From: an uncultured Clostridia bacterium
GTDB lineage: Bacteria; Bacillota; Clostridia; TANB77; CAG-508
Direction: 5' to 3'
Length of the DNA: 36,283 bases
Assembly: GCA_947631145.1 (NCBI GenBank)
Contig: CANRKF010000016.1
Coordinates: forward strand, 1 to 36,283
Shown: piece after piece, positions 20,303 to 28,915 of the stretch
Layout of the letters: the number at the start of each line of letters is the position of its first letter
How positions within the stretch are numbered: the first letter of the stretch is position 1
Made by a program: the position numbers and the translations under genes
Notes under the pieces: model-generated
Told to the model about the DNA's origin: nothing
Seen by the model: only the letters and a program-made list of their open reading frames with translations
Database searches by the model: none

Positions 20303-20353
20303 TTTATAGAAATTACATTTTTTAATGCAATTTCCATAAAAACAAGGTTAATG
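20303..20353 (-). other. Leader element similar to 12512-12558
   Basis: tagaaattacattttttaatgcaatttccataaaaacaaggttaat upstream of ABC operon. Confidence 0.4.
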
Positions 20354-20387
20354 TTTCTTATTTATATATTCTTCTAATTATATTTTT

Positions 20388-20535
20388 GTAAACTTATAAC
20401 TTTTCCAATGGTATGTTGATTTCTATAAGCTCATAAATTTTTCCATGTGATATTATTTTTTATAAGCTTATAATTTTTTCCATGTGATGTTTTCTTTTAT
20501 AAACTTATAATTTTTTCCCATGTCATGTTTTCTTT
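20388..20535. repeat. 37 bp tandem repeat, 4 copies, overlapping the 3' end of metK
   Basis: Units at ~20388, 20424, 20461, 20498; minus strand unit ~AAAAGAAAACATCACATGGAAAAAATTATAAGCTTATAA matches metK end GAAAACATGACATGGGAAAAAATTATAAGTTTATAA. Confidence 0.88.
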
Positions 20536-21606
20536 TCCAAAGTGTCCATAATTAGTTGTTTGCTTATATATTGGCTTTTTCAAGTCTAAATAATTAATAA
20601 TTCCCTTTGGTGATAAATCAAATTTATTTTTAACTAACTTAGCAATTTCTTCTTCTGGAATTTTTGAAGTTCCAAAAGTATCTATGCAAATAGATAAAGG
20701 CTGTTCCATTCCAATTGCATAAGATATTTGAATTTCGCATTTTTCTGCAAGATTGTTTGCTACAATATTTTTAGCAATATGGCGTAGCATATAGGCTGCT
20801 GATCTATCTACTTTACTTGCATCTTTTCCTGAAAAAGCACCTCCACCATTTCTGCCATATCCACCATATGTATCTACAATTATTTTTCTACCTGTTAAGC
20901 CTGTATCCCCAAGAGGTCCACCTATTACAAACCTTCCTGTTGGATTTACATATATTTTAGTATTTTCATCTAAATACTTTGCTGGAACTACAGCTTTAAT
21001 TACTTTTTCTGTAATATCTTTCTTCATTTGCTCCAAACTTGCTGTTTCTAAATGTTGATTAGATATTAAAATAGTTTCTATTCTTTTTGGTTTATTTTCT
21101 TCATATTCTACTGTAACTTGTGTTTTTCCATCTGGTCTTAAATATGGAATTTCTTTTGTTTTTCTAACTTCTGTTAGTTTTTTTGCTAATTTATGCGCCA
21201 TATTTATTGCAAATGGCATATAATTTTCTGTTTCATTACTTGCATATCCAAACATAATGCCTTGATCTCCGGCACCGCCTACATCAACGCCCATAGCAAT
21301 ATCTGGGCTTTGAGTTGTTATATTTACATCTATATTGCAAGTTCTATAATCTATGTCTGTTTTTTCGTTATCATAACCTATTTCTTTTAAAACATTTCTT
21401 GCAATTTCTTCTACATTTATTTTTGCAGTTGTTGTAATTTGACCTGCTATTGTAATTCTATTTTTAGAAGCAAAGGTTTCAACTGCTACTCTTGAATTTT
21501 CGTCTTGTTTTAGACATTCATCTAATATGCTATCTGATATATAATCACATATTTTATCTGGATGTCCTTCTGTTACACTTTCAGATGTAAAATAATAATT
21601 TTTCAT
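20497..21606 (-). CDS. metK: S-adenosylmethionine synthetase
   Basis: [53 protein letters not shown]. Confidence 0.98.
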   Translation of the reverse strand: MKNYYFTSESVTEGHPDKICDYISDSILDECLKQDENSRVAVETFASKNRITIAGQITTTAKINVEEIARNVLKEIGYDNEKTDIDYRTCNIDVNITTQSPDIAMGVDVGGAGDQGIMFGYASNETENYMPFAINMAHKLAKKLTEVRKTKEIPYLRPDGKTQVTVEYEENKPKRIETILISNQHLETASLEQMKKDITEKVIKAVVPAKYLDENTKIYVNPTGRFVIGGPLGDTGLTGRKIIVDTYGGYGRNGGGAFSGKDASKVDRSAAYMLRHIAKNIVANNLAEKCEIQISYAIGMEQPLSICIDTFGTSKIPEEEIAKLVKNKFDLSPKGIINYLDLKKPIYKQTTNYGHFGKENMTWEKIISL

Positions 21607-21790
21607 ATATATAACTTCCCTTCTTTAGTCAAAAGAACTCAATTTACCATATAATTTTACTAAAAAAATATTAATATTTCAACATTTTTTGCTTATTTTC
21701 AACAAAAATTAAAAGAACAAATTAAATTACTTTTTTTATTAAAGTTTTATTAATTTGCTCTTACTTTTTTATTTTGTAATTACATAAGTG

Positions 21791-22657
21791 CTATTTTATT
21801 TGCATTATTTCTTCTTTTGTTAAACCAGTAAATTTTTCGATAATATCTATTTGCATTTTTTCTTTTAACATTTTTTTAGCAATTTCTAATATTCCTTCTG
21901 CTTTCCCATCTCTTCTTGCTTCATACATCAATTGCTCTTGATCCATTCTTTCTAGTTCTGCTTTTAAAGCCATTCTTCTTAGTATATCATCTTGGCTTAT
22001 TTTTTCCAATTCATCCTTTGCTTCTTTTATATTTTCATTGTTCTTCATAATATTCGCTACCTCCTTATTTTCGGGGTTTTCTAAAAACATCATCCATTGT
22101 AGCATTTCATTTTGTTTGTTCTTTTCATATTCTTTTATAGCCTTTGGTAGTTCAATTATATCAATTTGTAAATATGGTGTCAATATCTTTTTTAAATATT
22201 CTTCTTCTCGTATTTGCCACTTTGTATGACTTTTTGTTATTTCTTTAAAATCTTCTATTTCATCATCTAATATTATTATACTTATTGTCTTTTTTAAACA
22301 ACTATATTTATCGCCTATTTGTAAATTCGCTGCATACACTTTTGCCCAGTAATATAAAAATCTTTCTAACATTTTTTCATGTGAACTTAGCTGTATTTCT
22401 ATATCACATTCTATGTTATCATTTATTACTGCCCTTAAATCTAGTCTGCCATTTTTATCTTCTGTATTTTCATTTAATAAATCTTTGCTTTTATCTAATT
22501 CTAGGCTATGTACTTTTATATTTAGTATGTCTTCTATTAGTGCCTTAGTTATACTTTCTTTTCCTCTTGTAAATAATGCTTGAAATACTACATCGTTTTT
22601 AGGTTGTAATATTTGCTTTTGTTCTTTTGTTTCTTCTGTTATTTGCTTCTTTGTCAT
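21791..22657 (-). CDS. Rpn family recombination-promoting nuclease/putative transposase
   Basis: LQPKNDVVFQALFTRGKE...GRLDLRAVINDNIECDIEIQL PD-(D/E)XK core of Rpn/PDDEXK family. Confidence 0.88.
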   Translation of the reverse strand: MTKKQITEETKEQKQILQPKNDVVFQALFTRGKESITKALIEDILNIKVHSLELDKSKDLLNENTEDKNGRLDLRAVINDNIECDIEIQLSSHEKMLERFLYYWAKVYAANLQIGDKYSCLKKTISIIILDDEIEDFKEITKSHTKWQIREEEYLKKILTPYLQIDIIELPKAIKEYEKNKQNEMLQWMMFLENPENKEVANIMKNNENIKEAKDELEKISQDDILRRMALKAELERMDQEQLMYEARRDGKAEGILEIAKKMLKEKMQIDIIEKFTGLTKEEIMQIK

Positions 22658-23093
22658 ATTATTCTATTCATTCCTTTCGAGGAGATACAAAAACTGATTA
22701 ATATTTTTAGTTTTCTCTCCATTTATTAAATTTTATATTATTATACAAAAGGCAAATTTAATAAACATTTTTCAAAACTATTACACTAAAATTATTTTTC
22801 ACTGAATTATTAAAGAAATAAATTTATTTTTCACATAAAGTTATTTTAAAAATAATAAATACATTTGAAATAAATTAATTTGATATTAATTATATGTTCT
22901 GTTTCAAAATTACTAAAAAAAATAATTGTAATTATTAAAAATGACTTTTGAATAAAATATAATACTTTTATTATATTAAATTATTATTTATATTGCAATA
23001 AAAATCGTACGTCAAATTTCGACATTTCGAATATCAATTTTTTAGCAACATATTAGTTATAAATAAAAAATAACTTTAATATATTAAAAATAG

Positions 23094-24369
23094 GTGATTT
23101 TTCAAATGTTAATTAAAAGTATAAAATTATCTAAAAAACAAATTTTATTAATTAGTATTTTGCTATTACTAATTATTTTTATAATATTTGGATTTTTAAT
23201 TGTTCGAAAATACGGTTTTTCAGCTTTCTTTAGCAGTAATAAAAAAATGAATAATATTTTTAAAAACAACAATAATGAAGTTATAGAAAGCCCTGAGCAA
23301 AATAATTTCGAAATATCACAGCAGAATACTGTTAGCTCTGAAAATATATTATTAGAATTAGAGCAGAATAACGTTAATTCTGAAAATACATTATTAGAAT
23401 TAGGGCAGAATAATGTTTATTCTGAAAATATAATTTCTAATGACTCAAATGATACTAAAAAAGATACAAGTTACATTAAATGGTTTGAATTTAATGTAAG
23501 TTACGATGTTCTGCAAAAAACTTCTAGTTTAGATATTTCTTCTCATTCTAAAAATGAAGATGTAAAATATAATTGGATTGAACTTATTTCTTACTTAGCC
23601 TGCAAATATGGTAATGATTTTTCTAAATTTAAGCAAAAAGATTTAGATACTATTGTTTCACGCCTTAAAAATGGCGAAACTATTGAAAATATTACAAAAG
23701 ATATGAAAAATTATTCTTATTATTATGAAGGTTATGATGCTGTTTTATCACAATTTATAGGCGAATATTATGCTGCAAATGTAGAAAGTTCTTTTGATAA
23801 AGTTTACGGAGTTAAAGCTTTTCACCCTTTAGCTCAAGGTTACAGTTATTCACATTATGATGACTTTGGAAATTCTAGGTCTTATGGCTATAAAAGATTA
23901 CATTTTGGAAATGATTTAATGGGGAGTATTGGTACTCCGGTAATAGCCGTAGAATCTGGCTATATAGAGGCTGTTCGGTTGGAACCAATATGGTGGATGG
24001 AGAATTGGTATTAGAAGTTTTGATAAAAAGCGCTATTATTATTATGCACATTTAAGAAAGGGGCAGCCTTATGCTGAAGATATTTATGAAGGTAAAATTG
24101 TTCAAGCTGGAGATGTAATTGGATATCTTGGTATGACAGGATACAGTACCAAAGAAGATACTAATAATATAAATGTTCCTCATTTACACTTTGGCATTCA
24201 ATTAATTTTTAATGAAGTACAAAAAGATGGTCCTAATCAAATTTGGGTTGATGTATATAATTTAGTTGATTTTCTAAAAAAGAATAGAAGCACTGCTATT
24301 ATGAATAATAGTGAAACTAAAGATTACATAAGAAAGTATGACATAATAGACCCTATTGTACCAGAATGA
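23094..24369 (+). CDS. M23-family peptidoglycan endopeptidase (424 aa after one +1 shift at CGG)
   Basis: ORFs 23094-24014 and 24133-24369 join by skipping C23976 of in-frame CGG: ...PVIAVESGYIEAV-G-WNQYGGWRIGIRSFDKKRYYYYAHLRKGQPYAEDIYEGKIVQAGDVIGYLGMTGYSTKEDTNNINVPHLHFGIQL. (1276-1)/3 = 425 codons. Confidence 0.9.
23322..23447 (+). repeat. 42 bp (14 aa) in-frame repeat in M23 peptidase
   Basis: QNTVSSENILLELE / QNNVNSENTLLELG / QNNVYSENIISN; CAG anchors at 23322, 23364, 23406. Confidence 0.9.
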
Positions 24370-24386
24370 TATTTTATTTGTGTTGC

Positions 24387-24420
24387 TTTGGTCTATAAAT
24401 TGTAAAACTTATAGACCAAA
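24387..24420. terminator. Perfect 11 bp stem hairpin between convergent M23 and polA genes
   Basis: tttggtctata-N12-tatagaccaaa. Confidence 0.65.
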
Positions 24421-24455
24421 ACCAATTTATTGCCAATCTTATATCATAATTTGTT

Positions 24456-24530
24456 GTGTATTTTATATAATAATCTCTTCCATATTTTATATAATAATCT
24501 CTTGCGTATTTTATATAATAATTTCTTGAA
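24456..24530. repeat. 24 bp tandem repeat, 3 copies
   Basis: GTATTTTATATAATAATCTCTTGC units anchored near 24458, 24482, 24506. Confidence 0.85.
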
Positions 24531-24556
24531 TTTCTTGCCTTTTTTATAACATTTTC

Positions 24557-27370
24557 TTATTTTACATCATACCAATTCTCAGCTTCTGATACTTCCACTT
24601 CTAACGGAACCTCTAGCTTTCTTGCATTTTCCATACAGTCTTTTAAAATTTGCTTTACTTTTTCTTTTTCTTCTATTTTGCATTCTATTAACAATTCATC
24701 ATGAATTTGAAGAATTATTTTTGCATTTAATTTTTCTTCTTCCAATTTATTAAATACTTTTATCATTGCTATTTTCATAATATCTGCTGCTGTTCCTTGT
24801 ATAGGCGTATTCATTGCTGCTCTGGAGCCAAACTGTCTTACCATATAATTGTTAGAAGAAAGCTCTGGAATATATCTTCTTCTATGGAATAAGGTTTCTA
24901 CGTAGCCTTTTTCCTTTGCCTCTTCTACAATATCATCCATAAACTTTTTTACTCCACTGTATTTTTCTAAATATTGTGTAATATACTCATCTGCTTTTTT
25001 TCTACTTATTTTTAATTGCTCTGCTAAACCAAATCCGCTGATGCCATATACTATTCCAAAATTAACTGCTTTGGCTGCTGTTCTTTGTTCTTTAGTAACT
25101 TCTTCTAATGGAACATCAAATACTTTTGAAGCTACTTGTTTATGAATATCCTCATCATTCATAAAAGCATTCTTCATATTGCTATCACCTGAAATATGTG
25201 CTAATATTCTTAATTCTATTTGTGAATAATCTGCATCAATAAAAATATATCCTTTTGTTGCTTTAAATGTTTTTCTAATTTGCTTTCCAAATTCCATTCT
25301 TGTAGGAATATTTTGTAAATTAGGCTCTGCTGAGCTTATTCTACCTGTTGCAGTAATAGTTTGATGGAAACATGAATGTATTTTTCCTGTTTGTGAATTT
25401 ATATATGGTATTAATCCTTCTACATAAGTAGAATTTAATTTTACTAAACTACGATATTCTAAAATTTTATCTATTACTGGGTGTTCTGGTCTTAATTTTT
25501 CTAAAATATCAACATCTGTAGAATAACCTGTTTTTGTTTTTTTGTATACTGTTAACTTTAATTTTTCAAATAAAATATTTCCAAGTTGTTGGGTAGAATT
25601 TATGTTAAATTCTTCACCGCATAAGTCGTAAATGCTTTGTTTTAAAGCATTTATTTCTTCTTTTAATGTATTTCCAAAAGTTGTTAGTTCTTCTTTATCT
25701 GCATATATTCCTTCATATTGCATACTTCCTAGAACTTTTACTAATGGCATTTCTATATTGTTAAATAATTCTATTGAATTTGATTCTTCTAATTTTTTTA
25801 GCATTACTTCTTGCATTTTTGCAATAGCATATACGCTTATAGAGTTTTTATATTTTTCAAAGTCTAAATTAGAAGCTTCTGTTTGAAATAGTGTTAGTTG
25901 TGTTTCTTTATTTTCTTTTACTCCCATTATTTCTAAATATTGTGAAATATCTATATTTAAGTATTGAAGTGCTAATTCTTCTAATTTATAACTGTTGTTA
26001 GTTGGATTTAGGTCATAAGCTGCAATTTCTGCATCAAAGAAAATTCCATCTTCTTTTATACCAATTTGCCTAAAAAGTACATAGTCTTCACTTAATTGGT
26101 ATCCATATTTTAATATTTCCTTGCTTTCTAAGATTTCTTTAAAATAAGAATTCAAAATTTCTTCATTGCTTTTTATTTCATAATTGTTTTTTAATTCATA
26201 ATTGCTGTTTATTTCTTCATTGCCATTTATTTCATATTTGAATTTTACTTCATAAACTTTATTAGTGCAATAAATATAAATTGCATTTATTATTTTATGA
26301 ATGGCTTTTTCATCTTCCTTATTTGAAGCTTTTTTATCTAACAAATAATATAACCTTTTTTCTTCTTTTATTTTTTGTATTAATTCTTCAAGTTTTTGTT
26401 TTTCTTCAGGAGATATTGTTTCTATTTCAAATAAATTTTCTAAGTTTTGCGTGTTTTCAATATGTGTTTCACCTTGCAAATTAAAACGCTCAATAAATCT
26501 ATTAAAATTTAATTCTTTAAATAGTGCAAATACTTCTACTTTATTCCATTCTTTTATTTTAAAATCTTCTATTTCTTCTTCTATAGGAACTTCTAAATTT
26601 ATAGTGCCTAAAGTTTTAGAAAGCTCAGCTAATTCTTTATTTTCTACTAACTTTTCTAGTGTTTTTGGCTTTAAGTCTGTTTCATTGTTTTCAATAGCAT
26701 TGTATAAATTTTCAATGGAATGGTATTTCTTTATTAGATCTAATGCTGTTTTTTCCCCTATGCCTGGCACACCGGGAATGTTATCAGAAGTATCGCCCAT
26801 TAAACCTTTTACATCTATTAATTGTTTTGGTGTAACTCCATATTTCTCTATTACTGCTTTTTTGTCAAAAGTATCAACTTCTGTTTTTCCTGCCTTTGTA
26901 TGTGGTATACGTACTTTTATTTTTTCAGAAGTTAATTGGAAGGTGTCTCTATCTCCTGAAACAATAGTAACATCTAAACCTTTTCTTTCTGCTTTTTTAC
27001 TTATTGTTCCTAATATGTCATCTGCTTCATAGCCTTCTTTTTCTATAATTTTAATATTCATAGCTTTTAAAATATCTTTTACAATAGGCATTTGTTCTGC
27101 TAATTCATTAGGCATACCTTTTCTATTTGCCTTATATCCTTCGTAAAGTTTATGCCTTGCGGTTGGAGCTTTTAAATCAAAAGCAACCATTAAATATTGT
27201 GGTTCAATATCTTCTAATACTTTAAATAAAATTGCCAAAAAGCCATATACTGCGTTTGTATATTTTCCATCGCGTGTTGTTAGCATTTTTGTACCCATAA
27301 TTCCATAAAATGCCCTATTTAATATACTGTTTCCATCAATTAACACAATTTTATTCATAATTAATATCAT
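24557..27370 (-). CDS. polA: DNA polymerase I
   Basis: 5'-3' exonuclease N terminus, polymerase motifs DADYSQIELRILAHISGD, QRTAAKAVNFGIVYGISGFGL, QIHDELLIE. Confidence 0.98.
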   Translation of the reverse strand: MILIMNKIVLIDGNSILNRAFYGIMGTKMLTTRDGKYTNAVYGFLAILFKVLEDIEPQYLMVAFDLKAPTARHKLYEGYKANRKGMPNELAEQMPIVKDILKAMNIKIIEKEGYEADDILGTISKKAERKGLDVTIVSGDRDTFQLTSEKIKVRIPHTKAGKTEVDTFDKKAVIEKYGVTPKQLIDVKGLMGDTSDNIPGVPGIGEKTALDLIKKYHSIENLYNAIENNETDLKPKTLEKLVENKELAELSKTLGTINLEVPIEEEIEDFKIKEWNKVEVFALFKELNFNRFIERFNLQGETHIENTQNLENLFEIETISPEEKQKLEELIQKIKEEKRLYYLLDKKASNKEDEKAIHKIINAIYIYCTNKVYEVKFKYEINGNEEINSNYELKNNYEIKSNEEILNSYFKEILESKEILKYGYQLSEDYVLFRQIGIKEDGIFFDAEIAAYDLNPTNNSYKLEELALQYLNIDISQYLEIMGVKENKETQLTLFQTEASNLDFEKYKNSISVYAIAKMQEVMLKKLEESNSIELFNNIEMPLVKVLGSMQYEGIYADKEELTTFGNTLKEEINALKQSIYDLCGEEFNINSTQQLGNILFEKLKLTVYKKTKTGYSTDVDILEKLRPEHPVIDKILEYRSLVKLNSTYVEGLIPYINSQTGKIHSCFHQTITATGRISSAEPNLQNIPTRMEFGKQIRKTFKATKGYIFIDADYSQIELRILAHISGDSNMKNAFMNDEDIHKQVASKVFDVPLEEVTKEQRTAAKAVNFGIVYGISGFGLAEQLKISRKKADEYITQYLEKYSGVKKFMDDIVEEAKEKGYVETLFHRRRYIPELSSNNYMVRQFGSRAAMNTPIQGTAADIMKIAMIKVFNKLEEEKLNAKIILQIHDELLIECKIEEKEKVKQILKDCMENARKLEVPLEVEVSEAENWYDVK
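26147..26236 (-). repeat. 18 bp (6 aa) in-frame repeat inside polA
   Basis: YEINGN EEINSN YELKNN YEIKSN EEILNS. Confidence 0.85.
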
Positions 27371-27502
27371 TCCTTCTAATGCATAGTTCTGGTTTAAAAA
27401 TTAAATTTCAAATGATGTTTGACAACTAAAAAATTGTAATTATTTTTCAACCTTTTCCCTTATGTTTTTAATTTTAATGTGCCCAATTATTTTTAATAAA
27501 AC

Positions 27503-28903
27503 CTATTTATTTTTTCTACGTTTTCTTATTATAACAAATATTACAGTTAAAAATACTATTCCAACAATTGCTCCTATAATTATAGGCATATTTCTTTCTA
27601 TATTTGTTTGTTCTTTTCCAAATGGTGGCATAACTATTACGTCAATTGCTTTATCTGATAAAGTATATCTAGCAGATGCCCCTGAACCTACATCAAAGCT
27701 AGTGTAACATGTTGCAGAGTTAGAAAATATTGCATCTTTCATCATTTCTGGAGTAATTACAGTGCTTAATACTAATTTAATTTCATTATCTGTTACCCTA
27801 GTCATTAGTCCATTTCCTGCATCTTGCCAACCATAATCGCTATTTGTTTTTGAAGAATCCGTTATTAATTTTTCATTTGCTCTAAATACTAATTTTGCAT
27901 CTTTTTCATCTCTAATTGTATTTTCATAAATGTCGCCACTACCATAAAGTGCAACTCTAGATGTTGTAAAAACATATTCAATTTTTAAGGTTGCACCATA
28001 AATTAATTCTTCATCTACGAATAAAGTAATGCTGTTGTTAGTTACCATAGAAGTTTTGTTTACTTTTGGTATAATTGTAGATTCATTAACCATATATTGT
28101 TTAATATATTCTAAAACAGCAAATTCTAATTGAGTTTGAACATTTGATAAACTTAAATAAGCAATTTTTAACTCGTATATTTCTTTCGTTAAATTTTTTA
28201 TATTAGAATTGTCCTCTGGTACGTCAATAAAAATACCATACATTGCTATCATTCGTTCGCCTAAATCTTTTAAAAGAGTATTTGAATTCACACATATATT
28301 GCTATTATTAATTCCATTTGAAATAATAACTATTTCTTGTACTAATTCATTATTTCTTGAGCCATCATTTGGTTCCATATTATTGTAAGCAATAGTAAGA
28401 GCATCTTCTAAAGTTTGATTGCTACTTGCTTGTAGATTATTTACAGAATTTTTTATATCATCTTTTGAAGATTTCCATACATTTTGAGTTACATCTGGAA
28501 CACTACTTCTTCCTGCTATTTCAGTATCTGAAAGATCATTAAATGGAATTACTCCCATTTTAATTTTATCAGGTGCAGTAGGATATAAGTCACTATATAC
28601 TTTATCAATAAAACCGTTTACTGCATTTTTCTTTTCAGTTAAACCAGTTTTAGTATCTATAATAAATATTAAATTTAAGTTTTTATAATTAGTGGGAGTT
28701 AAGGTTGCAACATCTGGTGTTGCATTTTTACTTACTGCCAAATCATATAATACAGTTCCATCAGCCAAGGTTAGGTTAATAGCACTAACTTCTTTTGAAA
28801 ATCTAATAGTATTACAAATTGCATCTACCTTATTTGGCACAAAAATAGTTATGTTAGTTATTATTAATATTAAACAAAAAATAAATTTTACTACCTTTTT
28901 CAT
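27503..28903 (-). CDS. Secreted/membrane-anchored von Willebrand factor A domain protein
   Basis: Signal peptide, LNLIFIIDTKTGLTEKKNAVNGFIDKVY...IPFNDLSDTEI vWA-like, C-terminal TM plus RKRRKNK. Confidence 0.7.
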   Translation of the reverse strand: MKKVVKFIFCLILIITNITIFVPNKVDAICNTIRFSKEVSAINLTLADGTVLYDLAVSKNATPDVATLTPTNYKNLNLIFIIDTKTGLTEKKNAVNGFIDKVYSDLYPTAPDKIKMGVIPFNDLSDTEIAGRSSVPDVTQNVWKSSKDDIKNSVNNLQASSNQTLEDALTIAYNNMEPNDGSRNNELVQEIVIISNGINNSNICVNSNTLLKDLGERMIAMYGIFIDVPEDNSNIKNLTKEIYELKIAYLSLSNVQTQLEFAVLEYIKQYMVNESTIIPKVNKTSMVTNNSITLFVDEELIYGATLKIEYVFTTSRVALYGSGDIYENTIRDEKDAKLVFRANEKLITDSSKTNSDYGWQDAGNGLMTRVTDNEIKLVLSTVITPEMMKDAIFSNSATCYTSFDVGSGASARYTLSDKAIDVIVMPPFGKEQTNIERNMPIIIGAIVGIVFLTVIFVIIRKRRKNK

Positions 28904-28915
28904 ATTTTTCTCCTT

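Noticed and set aside
20497-21790. SAM riboswitch upstream of metK
   Set aside because: The 184 bp upstream lacks a recognisable SAM-I type conserved core and expression platform.
23000-23035. gtcaaatttcgacatttcgaa as LexA/SOS-type operator
   Set aside because: Only a weak imperfect palindrome and no match to the Gram-positive LexA consensus that I can support.
22700-23090. Hidden coding or RNA gene between Rpn and M23 genes
   Set aside because: Extremely AT-rich, no supported ORF or structured RNA seen.
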